Assembly (NCBI GenBank): GCA_965215165.1 | Contig: CBDCCX010000006.1 | Span: 3,410,001-3,474,000 of the forward strand | Length of the DNA stretch: 64,000 nucleotides | Source: JANQRZ01 sp965215165 | GTDB lineage: Bacteria > Bacteroidota > Rhodothermia > Rhodothermales > JANQRZ01 | Direction: 5' to 3' | In this document: piece by piece, positions 1 through 8,420 of the stretch | How positions within the stretch are numbered: the first letter of the stretch is position 1 | Layout of the letters: every line of letters begins with the position of its first letter | The notes under the pieces: generated by a model | Database searches by the model: none | Told to the model about the DNA's origin: nothing | What the model saw: the letters and a program-made list of their open reading frames with translations, nothing else | Translations under genes and position numbers: made by a program

Positions 1-2439
1 CTCGGCGCGGAGGTTCGGCTCGGCGAACGCGACATCGAGCGGCTCGGGCACGGCGTAGCTGCTGTCGGCCGGCACCTCCTCCTCGCCCACCGCGACGGCA
101 CCGGGCGTGAGCGTGACCGACACCGAGTCGAGCGGCACGACGAGCGTATCGCCCTGCACCTGGCTGAGCGGGACAGCCCTCATCTGCCCGAAGCCACGCA
201 CCCGCACCGTCGCCCCGCGCGGCAGCCGGCCCGACGGCACGAGGCTCACGGTCAGCTCGCCCGCGCTCTGCGCCATCCGGGCGCGCACCTGGCCGTCGCC
301 GAGGCGGAACGTCGCCGTGGTCTCGCCCCAGGCGTCGGGCAGGTGCGGCTCGAGGACCACCGTGTTGCCGCTTCGGTAGCGAATGCCGGCGTAGTCCTGG
401 TAGGCGTTGCGGATGAACTCGGCGAGGGTCCACGGCTGAACGGGCGCGCCGCCTAGGTCCGGCTCGGTCTCGCCCTCGTGCGGGTGCGCGTCCAGGTTCT
501 CGGCCGCCGCGCCGACCACGCCCCGGTCGAGGATCAGGCGCTGGAGCGCCTCGGTCTGCTCGTAGGCCTCGGCCGCCGCGCCCTGCTCGACGAGGAGCGA
601 GACGAGCGGGCCGCTGAGCCACGTCCAGACCGTGCCGTCGTAGCGCGCCGCGCCCGGCTCGTAGAAGTCCGCCGCGTCGAGGTAGGGGTAGAAGAGCGAG
701 TCGGACTGCGGCAGGGTCGAGACGCCGTACGGATAGGCCAGCTCGTCGGTGAGCCGTTGGAGGATGCGGCGCTCGGTCGCGGGATCGAGGTCGAGATCGC
801 GAAGAGCGAGCAGGGCGCTCGGGCGGGGCCGTCCGTCCGGCTGGCCGCTCTGCGCGACGAAGTCGGCGAGGCGGTCGTCGCGCACGAAGGTCTGCTCGAA
901 GCGGCGTTGGAGGGCGGCGGCGCTGTCGCCGTAGGCCTGGGCCGAGGTCGGCCGCCCGCTGATCTGGCCCATGATGAGGGCCACCGGCTGCATCGCCCGG
1001 AGCGCTCGGTAGAACCGCCCCTGCGCCTCGGCCACGCGGTTCGCGCGCGGCGTCCGGCCCCGGCCGTCGAACGGCTGCACCCACGTCTCGCCGGGGCGGT
1101 TCGAGAGGAAGCCGTCGGGCGAGGCGGTGTCGTCGTAGAGCCCGCGCACGGCGTAGACGGTCCGCGTCCAGAACTCGGCCCCGTTGTCGGTGATGAGCGA
1201 GCGGTCGCCCGTCGTGCGGAGGTAGTCGCCGACGGCCCCGACCCAGAGCGGCGTCGCGTCGATGGTGGTGAACTGCGGGCGGCCGTCGGCGAACTCGTTC
1301 GGGATGCGGCCGAAGCGGTCGATGCGCCGGTCCCGCCGCTGCGCCCGGCCGAAGGTGGTCAGGAGCCGGCGCGCGCGCTCCCACTCACCGGTGGCGAGGA
1401 ACGCGCCGTCGAGCGCGGCGAGGGTCGACCGGCCGACCGGCGCGTCGGTGCCCGGCAGCCCCGAGGCGAGCCGCAGCCCGGTCGAGTCCTCAGTGACTAA
1501 TTCTTCGAGCGAGAGCCGCGCCCAGTCGAGCGCCCGGTTGAAGTCCTCATCCTCGGTGCGGATCGTCGGCCGCTCGAGGACCGACACGAGGCGCTCGGCC
1601 CGCTGCGCCAGCATCGCGTCCCGGCGGCCGAGCGAGCGCCGCGCCCTCGACGCTGCCTCATCCGGCGTGTTGCCCGTGGCGAAGGCGACGGCACCGGGCG
1701 TCGGGAAGCGGACCGCGCCGAGCACGGTCCCGCGCTCGCGCACCCCGAGGCCGCCGGTGACCGCTTCGGCCTGGACCCGCACAGTCCCATCGGTGGCCGC
1801 CACGGCCAGCCAGACCGGCCGCGCGCTACCGGGTTTTGGTTCGAGGTAGTTGGCCCGCGCGATGAGGAGGGCGTTGCCCTCGGCCTGCGCGGTGTAGTCC
1901 GACGCCCCGCGCCGGTCGCTCACCGCCGGCCGGAGCTCGAGCGTCCCGAGGCTGTCGGCGACCTCGACCAGGAGCGTGCCCTCGGCGAGCGTGATGGTCT
2001 CGGTGAGGGTCTTCAGCTCCGGCCCCCGCACCGCCCGCAGCAGCCCGGCCAGCACGCCCGACGAGTCGGCCTGCCGGTAGGTCCGGGCCGCGAAGTCCGG
2101 CCGGACCACCCCGCCCGCGACGTGCTCAGGCCCGACGCTGACCGAGTCCTCGGCGAAGTGCCACCGCCACCCGTCCACGACTCGGAAGCCGCCGACGGTC
2201 AAGCCCATCGCCGGGTCGGTGGGCGCTCCGGCGAGAGCGTCGTAGAAGAAGGTGCCGACGGTGTCGGTGAAGAAAAACGAGCGGTCGGCGCTGGAGTCCG
2301 CCGCCACGGCGAGGCGGGCGAGCGCCGCCGGCTCGCGCGCGGCCAAGCCCTCGGGCACGTCGGAGTCTTCGCCACATCCGATGAGCCAGAGGGCACTAGC
2401 GAGCAGGAGGACGAGCAGGGCAGGGCGAGAGACGATCAC
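1..2439 (-). CDS. Amylo-alpha-1,6-glucosidase (glycogen debranching)-like lipoprotein, 3' end off window
   Basis: The reading frame opens with GTG at 2439 and runs through position 1 without a stop, so the C-terminus is missing (about 813 codons seen). The N-terminus is a lipoprotein signal peptide: a hydrophobic stretch ending in LIGCGED puts a lipobox cysteine near residue 17, so the protein should be anchored in the envelope. The later part matches the (alpha/alpha)6 catalytic domain of amylo-alpha-1,6-glucosidases (GDE_C family). It has TTIDATPLWVGAVGDYLRTT, then RYDGTVWTWLSGPLV, then GAPVQPWTLAEFIRNAY, in the order usual for that family. The likely role is hydrolysis of alpha-glucan branches or a related oligosaccharide. 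An envelope location is unusual for glycogen debranching, so an external glucan is the more natural substrate (inference). No clear ribosome-binding site supports the GTG. Confidence 0.72.
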   Translation of the reverse strand, partial: MIVSRPALLVLLLASALWLIGCGEDSDVPEGLAAREPAALARLAVAADSSADRSFFFTDTVGTFFYDALAGAPTDPAMGLTVGGFRVVDGWRWHFAEDSVSVGPEHVAGGVVRPDFAARTYRQADSSGVLAGLLRAVRGPELKTLTETITLAEGTLLVEVADSLGTLELRPAVSDRRGASDYTAQAEGNALLIARANYLEPKPGSARPVWLAVAATDGTVRVQAEAVTGGLGVRERGTVLGAVRFPTPGAVAFATGNTPDEAASRARRSLGRRDAMLAQRAERLVSVLERPTIRTEDEDFNRALDWARLSLEELVTEDSTGLRLASGLPGTDAPVGRSTLAALDGAFLATGEWERARRLLTTFGRAQRRDRRIDRFGRIPNEFADGRPQFTTIDATPLWVGAVGDYLRTTGDRSLITDNGAEFWTRTVYAVRGLYDDTASPDGFLSNRPGETWVQPFDGRGRTPRANRVAEAQGRFYRALRAMQPVALIMGQISGRPTSAQAYGDSAAALQRRFEQTFVRDDRLADFVAQSGQPDGRPRPSALLALRDLDLDPATERRILQRLTDELAYPYGVSTLPQSDSLFYPYLDAADFYEPGAARYDGTVWTWLSGPLVSLLVEQGAAAEAYEQTEALQRLILDRGVVGAAAENLDAHPHEGETEPDLGGAPVQPWTLAEFIRNAYQDYAGIRYRSGNTVVLEPHLPDAWGETTATFRLGDGQVRARMAQSAGELTVSLVPSGRLPRGATVRVRGFGQMRAVPLSQVQGDTLVVPLDSVSVTLTPGAVAVGEEEVPADSSYAVPEPLDVAFAEPNLRAE

Positions 2440-2505
2440 AGGACGACGGTGGGGTGGGGTGCGAAAATACGGAGCGCAGTGGACGGTAGGGGGAACGCGC
2501 AGAGT

Positions 2506-2764
2506 CTAGCGGTACGCCTCCCGCCGGTGCCGGACCGCGATCACGTCTACGACGTGCCCAGCATCAGCGACCTCGTAGACCACGCGATAATCTCCAACGC
2601 GAATACGCCAGAGCGCGTCACTCCCGCTCAACTATGCATCCGCTCGGGCGAGGCTCCTCGGCCAGCGCCTCGATCTTTCGGAAGAGGCGCGTCACCGTGG
2701 GCGGGTGCAGCTTTGCCAGTTCTTTCTCAGCCGAGCGGGCAAATGTGACGCGGTAGTCACTCAT
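2506..2764 (-). pseudogene. relE: RelE/ParE-family toxin, disrupted by a frameshift
   Basis: The ATG at 2764 overlaps the antitoxin stop codon (ATGAGTGA), the usual coupling in toxin-antitoxin pairs. The first frame reads MSDYRVTFARSAEKELAKL and continues to PRPSGC, then hits TGA at 2618-2620. The other half of a RelE-type toxin continues in a different frame: SGSDALWRIRVGDYRVVYEV, then a tail ending VRHRREAYR and TAG at 2506-2508. A net loss of two bases (or gain of one) near 2630-2635 explains it, at the place where the family normally has a conserved basic KL pair after PSG. Both halves are otherwise intact, so the lesion is recent or is a base-calling error. If real, no functional mRNA interferase is made. 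Confidence 0.8.
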
Positions 2765-2954
2765 CCTCGGTGAGCTTGCCCTGTTCGTTGAGCCGCCGCC
2801 TCACCGCCTCGAGCGATGCGCGTGGCTCACTCCTTCGTTTGTGCGCGAGGAGACGGTCATAAAAATCTTCCCACACCGACCCGTTCTCTTCGAGGTCGAT
2901 GACGACAGCAGTTTTCTCTCCCCGTTCGTTCACGACAAACTGAATGCCTTCCAT
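2757..2954 (-). CDS. RelB-like antitoxin (65 aa)
   Basis: This small acidic protein begins MEGIQFVVNERGEKTAVVID, the start of a common short antitoxin group paired with RelE-type toxins. It also has WEDFYDRLLAHKRR in the middle and an acidic GKLTEDE tail. It should bind and neutralise the toxin and repress its own operon. The toxin gene follows directly with an 8-nt overlap but is frameshifted, so this antitoxin appears to be an orphan. The N-terminal half probably forms the small beta/helix dimer domain and the C-terminal half the toxin-wrapping segment (family inference). Family identity is recognised by eye only. Confidence 0.7.
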   Translation of the reverse strand: MEGIQFVVNERGEKTAVVIDLEENGSVWEDFYDRLLAHKRRSEPRASLEAVRRRLNEQGKLTEDE

Positions 2955-3021
2955 GACTCGTTGAGGGTTGTCCGATGAGCAACCTACGCTGCCCTCTCCG
3001 AATCGTTCGCCGGGACGTTCG

Positions 3022-6000
3022 CTAGAAGTCCAGCCCGATGGAGAAGTAGACCTGCGACGCGCCGAAGCCCTGCCCGTCGTAGGGCCACGCCCAGTCCAGC
3101 CGCAGCGGATAGCCTAGCAGGATCGTCCGCAGCCCGACGCCCGCGCCGACGAGCAGATCGTCGAGCACCTTCTCGCCCTCGGCGTTGAGCCGGGTGAGGT
3201 CGAAGCCCTCGGAGTAGACGGTGCCCACGTCCACGAAGGCGGTGCCCTGGAGGTTGTAGAGCGCGAAGAGCGGCAGCGGGCCGGGCAGCAGCGCCGCGAC
3301 GAGCGGGAACCGGAACTCGGCATTCAGCAGCCCGAACCGCGAGCCGCTCCGCTCGTCGATCCCGAACCCGCGCAAGGGCAGCACCGGCGTGCCGAAGACG
3401 AAGTCGTTCTCGTCCTCGATCGGGATGCTCTGGAAGCGGGGGTTGATCCAGTTCTGCACGCCGGCCGCGTAGAACCGCTGCGGGTCCGGCCCGACGGACA
3501 CGCCCGCGCTCGCCCGAAAGGCCAGCGAGTAGTAGCGCCCCAGGCCCACGTACTGCCGCGCGTCGGCCAGGAGCGTGGCGAAGGCCACCGAGACGCCGGG
3601 GCTGCCGGCGAGCCGGAGCGCGTACCGCCGCCCGCCGGCCGGGAACAGGAACCCCGGCTCGGTCCCGTCCACGGTGTACGTCAGCGACGGGTAGAGGAAG
3701 ACGCGGCTGCGCGACTGCAACGCCGGGTCCACGAGGTCCGTCAGCGAGGTGCCGAGGACCGACAGGTCGCCCTCGACGCGGCGGAACTTGTCGAGCGGGT
3801 AGGAGGCCGAGGCGGTGAGGCCGTAGTTGCGGTAGCGGAAGACCGACTCGCGCGCGAAGTCGGTGAGGCGGCGCGCGAGGTGGAAGCCGGTCAGCGCGAA
3901 GTCGGTGCGGCGCGGGAGGTAGCGGTAGGAGAGCAGGTAGTCCGAGTTGCGGAGGTCGATGATGAGGTTGGTGGCGGCGAAGACCTGGTGGTTGCCGAGC
4001 ATGTCGGAGAAGAGCATCTGCGTCACGCTCTGGACCCCGAAGAGCGCGTCGTAGCCGACGTTGCCGTAGACGATGTCCGGCGAGAAGCGGAGCCGGTAGC
4101 GCTTCTGCTTGAAGGAGCCGTCGGGGTTGAGGTTGTCGGTCAGCTCGAAGCGCGGGCGGACCTTCTCTTCACGCCGCCGCTGCGCCTCCTCGAAGGCGGG
4201 CGAGAACTCGTAGCTGCGGAAGTCCACCCGGATCTCGCCGTAGGCCGTCGAGTCCGGCTCGCCGTCCGCGAGCACGTCCTCCTCCGGCGGCTCGGCGTCC
4301 GGCGGCTCGGCGTCGAAGACGAAGCCCCCGTTCGTCCCGCCGTCACCGGTCGTGTCTGCCGGCTCGGCTGCGGCGACGAGCTCGGCGGGCAGGCGGCGCG
4401 TCCGCATCGGGTCGGCGAGGAAGGGCGCGTCGTTGGTCGCCTCGCGCAGGATCGGGTTGCCGTCGAGCGTGCTCCGGCCGGCGAGCGCGACCGCCGGGGC
4501 CGGGCTTGCTACGGTGCCCTCGACGCGCTGCGCCCACACGGTCGGGCGGAGGGTGTCGGCCTCGAGCGTGCGGCCGAACGGATCGCGCAGCAGGTAGATC
4601 GACGGGACGCCTTCTTTGAGCGCGACGAGCGCAGCGCGCGCGCCGTTCGCGCTGAGGCTGACCTGCGTCACGCCCGTCAGCAGGTCGGTCAGGGGGCGCT
4701 CGCTGCCGGTGGCGAGGTTCTTCTCGTAGAGGTTGTAGATCCCGTTGCGGTCGGAGACGAACAGCAGCCGGCCCGGATCGGAGCCGAAGGCCGCGCTCTG
4801 CTCGTCCCAGTCCTCATCGTCCGTCAGCCGCTCCAAGCGCGCCGGCGCGTCGAGGTCGAGCCGGTAGAGATCGAACTGCGCGTAGTCGTGCCCGAGGAGG
4901 TCGAACGTCTCGGCGGACTGCCAGGCGAGGCGGACATAGCGGCCCCGGTCCGAGTGGAAGACGAGCGCGCGCCCGTCGGGACTCCACGCCGGCTCGTGAT
5001 CGCTGAACACGTCGGCGGTGTAGTTCGTTGTGGTGCCCGTCTCGAGGTCGAGCACGTAGAGGTCGGACTGCGGCCCGGCGGTCCCCTCGAAGGCGACGCG
5101 GTCACCGGCCGGGCTCCACTTGACGCTGACGATGGCGTCGATCTCCGGCACGCGGTAGTGAACGGCCCGGCCCGAGGCGACGTCGACGATGGCGATGGCG
5201 TCGCTCTGCCCGCTCTTGACGGCAACGGCGAGGCGCTCGCCGTCCGGTCCCCACGACAGGCCCGGCGTCAGGATCCGCAGGCTCTCGAACTGGGGGTTGT
5301 TCTGCCCGTCGATGATCTTGCGCGGCGGACGGTCGCCGGTGGTCTCGACGACGTAGACGTCGAAGAGCGCGCCCTTCGCGGTCAGAAACGCCACCCGGTC
5401 GCCCTGCGGCGAGATCGCGGCCCCGGTGTTGTAGGCCCCGCCGTTCTCGTCGGTGACGAGGGCCTTGGCGATCTGGTCGAGGTCTTCGCGCGCGGCGACC
5501 TCGGGGAAGTAGACGGCCTTGAGCGTGGTGTGCCACCGCTCGGAGAGGTCGCCGAGGCTCAGTCCGGTCGCGCGTTTGACCGAGCCTGAGACTGAGCGGC
5601 TGACGCGGAGGCGCTGTAGGATCTCGGTGATCTTCTCCCGGCCGTACTGCGCCGCGACGTAGTCCCACACGCCCTGCCCGCCGCGGTAGGCGAAGTAGCC
5701 GCCGAGCCGGGGGATCGGCGCGAGGTAGTCGTTCACGACGGCGTCGCGGACGAACATGTCCGAGTTGGTGTCCCACCCGAGCGCCGCGTACTCGGCCAGC
5801 CCCTCGTTGAACCACAGCGGGATCTGGAGGCGGATGCCGTTCTGGATAATGGACTGGATCGAGCCGCCGTAGAACATGTCGTTGATGACGGCGTGGACGA
5901 GCTCGTGGTGGATCACGCGGCGGAAGTCGCGGTAGTCGCCCGTGAAGGGGATGGCGACGCGGTTCTTGAACAGCTCGGTGACGCCGCCGATGCCCTCGGA

Positions 6001-6336
6001 GTAGGTCGGCAGGTCGACGGCATTGGTGACGACGAAGTCGTTGTGGCTCTGGTAGACGAGCAGCGGAATCCGGTCGGTGATCCGGTAGCCGAAGAGGTCG
6101 GAGATCTGGGCGTAGGCGTCCTCGGCGGCGCGCGCGGTGAAGGCGGCGAGGGCGTGGCCGCCGGGTTCGTAGTAGAACACGTCGAAGTGGGTGCTCTGGA
6201 GGTACTGCCAGTCGAGGTGCTCGTACTGGACCTTGTTCTTGCCGAAGCGGAAGTACTGAGCCTCGGCCACGGCGGGCCAGCACGCCGCGAGGAGCACGGC
6301 GGCGAGGAGCATCGGCAGGAGGCGAGGGTGGAGCAT
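3022..6336 (-). CDS. Secreted metallopeptidase-like / TolB-type propeller / outer-membrane beta-barrel protein
   Basis: The protein is 1104 aa from the start chosen at 6336, where a signal peptide begins (MLHPRLLPMLLAAVLLAAC); the frame stays open to 6417, but the extra 27 residues look non-coding. Cleavage after AEAQ by signal peptidase I is likely, although LAAC could act as a lipobox. Residues 40-290 resemble a peptidase MA domain: HELVH at 144-148, and WFNEGLAEY with E182 as a possible third zinc ligand. The middle has repeated TolB/WD40-like blades such as ISPQGDRVAFLTA, WSPAGDRVAF and WSPDGRALVFHSD. After an acidic Pro/Asp linker, the C-terminal 350 residues look like an Omp85/BamA-type barrel ending in YFSIGLDF, with a terminal phenylalanine. 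The substrate is unknown. No operon partner is evident. Confidence 0.75.
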   Translation of the reverse strand: MLHPRLLPMLLAAVLLAACWPAVAEAQYFRFGKNKVQYEHLDWQYLQSTHFDVFYYEPGGHALAAFTARAAEDAYAQISDLFGYRITDRIPLLVYQSHNDFVVTNAVDLPTYSEGIGGVTELFKNRVAIPFTGDYRDFRRVIHHELVHAVINDMFYGGSIQSIIQNGIRLQIPLWFNEGLAEYAALGWDTNSDMFVRDAVVNDYLAPIPRLGGYFAYRGGQGVWDYVAAQYGREKITEILQRLRVSRSVSGSVKRATGLSLGDLSERWHTTLKAVYFPEVAAREDLDQIAKALVTDENGGAYNTGAAISPQGDRVAFLTAKGALFDVYVVETTGDRPPRKIIDGQNNPQFESLRILTPGLSWGPDGERLAVAVKSGQSDAIAIVDVASGRAVHYRVPEIDAIVSVKWSPAGDRVAFEGTAGPQSDLYVLDLETGTTTNYTADVFSDHEPAWSPDGRALVFHSDRGRYVRLAWQSAETFDLLGHDYAQFDLYRLDLDAPARLERLTDDEDWDEQSAAFGSDPGRLLFVSDRNGIYNLYEKNLATGSERPLTDLLTGVTQVSLSANGARAALVALKEGVPSIYLLRDPFGRTLEADTLRPTVWAQRVEGTVASPAPAVALAGRSTLDGNPILREATNDAPFLADPMRTRRLPAELVAAAEPADTTGDGGTNGGFVFDAEPPDAEPPEEDVLADGEPDSTAYGEIRVDFRSYEFSPAFEEAQRRREEKVRPRFELTDNLNPDGSFKQKRYRLRFSPDIVYGNVGYDALFGVQSVTQMLFSDMLGNHQVFAATNLIIDLRNSDYLLSYRYLPRRTDFALTGFHLARRLTDFARESVFRYRNYGLTASASYPLDKFRRVEGDLSVLGTSLTDLVDPALQSRSRVFLYPSLTYTVDGTEPGFLFPAGGRRYALRLAGSPGVSVAFATLLADARQYVGLGRYYSLAFRASAGVSVGPDPQRFYAAGVQNWINPRFQSIPIEDENDFVFGTPVLPLRGFGIDERSGSRFGLLNAEFRFPLVAALLPGPLPLFALYNLQGTAFVDVGTVYSEGFDLTRLNAEGEKVLDDLLVGAGVGLRTILLGYPLRLDWAWPYDGQGFGASQVYFSIGLDF

Positions 6337-6457
6337 TGGAGGAGCGGATCGGAACGCCGGAGGCGAGGGTGTCGGAGAGTAGGCTATGCTCCGGTCTGGC
6401 GCAAGGCTTTTCGGCACGCCGGGGTTATAACGCTGCGCGCGACGGGTCTATTGGGCT

Positions 6458-7156
6458 ATGGCCTACGACCCCGCCCGCCACCGCCGCCGCTCAATCCGCC
6501 TGCCGGGCTACGACTACACGCAGCCGGGCGCGTACTTCGTCACGATCTGCGTGCAGAACCGACGCTGCCTCTTCGGCGAGGTGGAGAAGGATACGGTGCG
6601 TCTCAGCCCGGCTGGTCTGATCGTGGAGCGTCAATGGCATCGCCTGCCGCGTCACGTCTCCCACCTCCGCCTCGACGCCTTCGCGGTGATGCCCAATCAC
6701 GTCCACGGCATCGTGATGCTGACGGACCCACCGCACCCCGGCGGTCCGATGTATCCCGGCGGTCCGATGTATCCCGACCGTAAGGGCGAAGCATTCGCCG
6801 CAGAACGTAGCGCCCCCTCATCCGACGTTGCACCGGATGTGCATGGCAGTTCGGCGAGGGAGGCAGCGAATGCTTCGCCCCTTCGCGACGACACACGCGG
6901 TGGCACGGGGCGACCTGTGGGCACCGCCCCGGGCTCGCTCGGCGCGGTCGTCCAAAACTACAAATCCGTCACCTCCCGCCGTGTCAACCGCCTGCACGGC
7001 ACCGCCGGGGCGCGCCTCTGGCAACGCAACTACTGGGAACGCATCATCCGCGACGCCCGCCACCTCGCCATCGTCCGCCGGTACATCCGCGACAACCCGC
7101 TCCGGTGGCACCTCGACCGGGTGCACCCCGGTCAGGCCGGCCGGCGCAAGCGGTAG
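6458..7156 (+). CDS. REP-associated tyrosine transposase (RAYT, Y1/HUH family)
   Basis: The 232-aa protein has the RAYT layout: an N-terminal RRRSIRLPGYDYTQPGAYFV segment, the HUH motif in MPNHVHGIVML around residues 78-88, and a C-terminal block with NYWERIIRDARHLAIVRRYI followed by DNPLRW. The transposase nuclease cleaves single-stranded palindromic repeats using a tyrosine nucleophile; candidates lie in the C-terminal helix region. Between the HUH motif and the tyrosine region is a low-complexity insertion of about 70 residues, with a duplicated PGGPMY unit and the paired segments KGEAFA and NASPL. Those two are encoded by the two arms of an inverted repeat (6784-6880). The 3' end overlaps the convergent DUF445 gene by 25 nt. 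RAYTs are usually single-copy and domesticated. Confidence 0.88.
   Translation: MAYDPARHRRRSIRLPGYDYTQPGAYFVTICVQNRRCLFGEVEKDTVRLSPAGLIVERQWHRLPRHVSHLRLDAFAVMPNHVHGIVMLTDPPHPGGPMYPGGPMYPDRKGEAFAAERSAPSSDVAPDVHGSSAREAANASPLRDDTRGGTGRPVGTAPGSLGAVVQNYKSVTSRRVNRLHGTAGARLWQRNYWERIIRDARHLAIVRRYIRDNPLRWHLDRVHPGQAGRRKR
6737..6772 (+). repeat. 18-bp perfect tandem duplication inside the RAYT gene
   Basis: Two identical head-to-tail copies of CCCGGCGGTCCGATGTAT (6737-6754 and 6755-6772) encode PGGPMYPGGPMY. The length is a multiple of three, so the frame is kept. Confidence 0.9.
6784..6880. repeat. REP-like inverted repeat embedded in the RAYT coding sequence
   Basis: The left arm GGGCGAAGCATTCGC (6784-6798) and the right arm GCGAATGCTTCGCCC (6866-6880) are exact reverse complements over 15 bp, separated by 67 bp. 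A shorter nested pair, CATCCG (6819-6824) and CGGATG (6834-6839), lies in the loop. The arms encode GEAFA and ANASP. A structured palindrome in a gene whose product acts on palindromes suggests that a REP unit inserted in frame or that the gene regulates itself. Confidence 0.85.
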
Positions 7157-8412
7157 AGCGCCTCGTCCAGCCCCCACAAGCCGAGGCTGAACGCCGTCAG
7201 CACGGCGAGCGCCAGCACCGGCTCCCAGATCACGAACCCGCCGACGACACCCAGAATCCCGCCGAGGTACTTGATGTAGTTGAGCTGCTCATTCGAGGTC
7301 TTCTTCAGGAGGTTCTCGAGCTGCGCCTCGTCGAAGCCCCGCGCGTTCTCGATGATCATGCTGTAGATGTCCAGTCGCTCGACGAAGCCGAGCACCGTTT
7401 TGGTCGCGAACGTCTCGATCTCCTCGCTGCGCGCCTCGACGAGCGCCGGGACGCGGTCGAGGGCCCCGTCGAGGCGGTCGAGGACGGGGTCGAGCGCGCC
7501 GGGGATTCCCTGGACGGCCCGCTCGATGCTGCGCTGGAACGCCTCCTCGTTGAGCGAACGGTACGCCTTGAGCGCGAAGCCGCGGACGCCCTGCCCGGCA
7601 AAGTCCTCGATCTTCTCCATGACGATCTGCGTGAGCTGCGCCCGCATGGCCTCGGAGCCGAGCACGCTCTCGACGTAGACCGCCGTCAGGTCCTTCAGCT
7701 CGTCCCGGAACCCCTCGTCCTCGACCACCGACTTCAGCACGCCCACGGCCTGCTCGCGGTAGCGCCGGATCGCGCCGCTCTCTTCGATCTTGGCCTTGAT
7801 GATGTCTTCGTTGATTAGCTCCTGCGAGATCGCCTGGGCGAGGCGGAAGATGACGCGCTCGCGCTGCGCCGGAATGAGCCCTTGCGGCACGATGGGGCGT
7901 TTCTCGCGCGGCTGGAAGAGCATCGTGATCGCCAGCCAGTTGGTCGCAAACCCGATCAGCCCACTGACGGCCAGGATGCGGAGCAGGCCGCCGAGCGCTA
8001 GGTCCCGACCGAAGAGCGTGACGCTCAGACCGGGGAAATCCCACGCGAACGAGACGAGGAAAAGCACGCCGAGGAGCCACGGGATCGTCCGCAGCACCGG
8101 CAGAACCTGCCCGAGCCGGCCTTTCAGGCGCGGTGGTTCCGGTACGGGCGCGGGCGCGGCCGGTGGGCGCGCCGGGAGGTGGCGGCGGACGTAGCGCGCG
8201 ACGAGCAGCCCGAGGTCGTGCGCCCGCCGCCGCGTGACGGCCTTCGCCTCCTCGACCGTCCGCGCGTGCCCGTCGTCCTTCGGCTTGGCGGGGGCGACGG
8301 CCTCCGGCTCGGCTTCGTCCGGCTCGGTCGGCTCGACGTCCATCGGCTCGATCTCGTCGGGACCGATAATGCCGGGGACGGGCGTGAGGGTGCGGCGCTT
8401 TTTGTCAGTCAT
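7132..8412 (-). CDS. DUF445 family membrane protein
   Basis: The 426-aa protein begins with a Pro/Glu-rich cytoplasmic segment (residues 1-95). A hydrophobic segment follows around 105-130, and then a second containing the DUF445 signature FATNWLAITMLFQPREKRP and GLIPAQRERVI. A long helical region follows, with repeated LDRLDGALDR-type heptads. The C-terminus has two membrane segments around ILGVVGGFVIWEPVLALAVL. DUF445 (YheB-type) proteins are inner-membrane proteins of unknown function. The gene ends inside the convergent RAYT gene. It lies 8 nt downstream of the HD-domain gene on the same strand, which suggests co-transcription. Confidence 0.88.
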   Translation of the reverse strand: MTDKKRRTLTPVPGIIGPDEIEPMDVEPTEPDEAEPEAVAPAKPKDDGHARTVEEAKAVTRRRAHDLGLLVARYVRRHLPARPPAAPAPVPEPPRLKGRLGQVLPVLRTIPWLLGVLFLVSFAWDFPGLSVTLFGRDLALGGLLRILAVSGLIGFATNWLAITMLFQPREKRPIVPQGLIPAQRERVIFRLAQAISQELINEDIIKAKIEESGAIRRYREQAVGVLKSVVEDEGFRDELKDLTAVYVESVLGSEAMRAQLTQIVMEKIEDFAGQGVRGFALKAYRSLNEEAFQRSIERAVQGIPGALDPVLDRLDGALDRVPALVEARSEEIETFATKTVLGFVERLDIYSMIIENARGFDEAQLENLLKKTSNEQLNYIKYLGGILGVVGGFVIWEPVLALAVLTAFSLGLWGLDEALYRLRRPA

Positions 8413-8420
8413 GCCAGCTT

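Noticed and set aside
3880..5589. 569-aa open frame opposite the peptidase/propeller gene
   Set aside because: Antisense shadow with no signal, domain or start context.
8363..8371. CCGATAA on the plus strand as a possible FliA -10 box
   Set aside because: It lies inside the DUF445 coding sequence, has no TTAA/TTAG 15 bp upstream and faces no flagellar gene.
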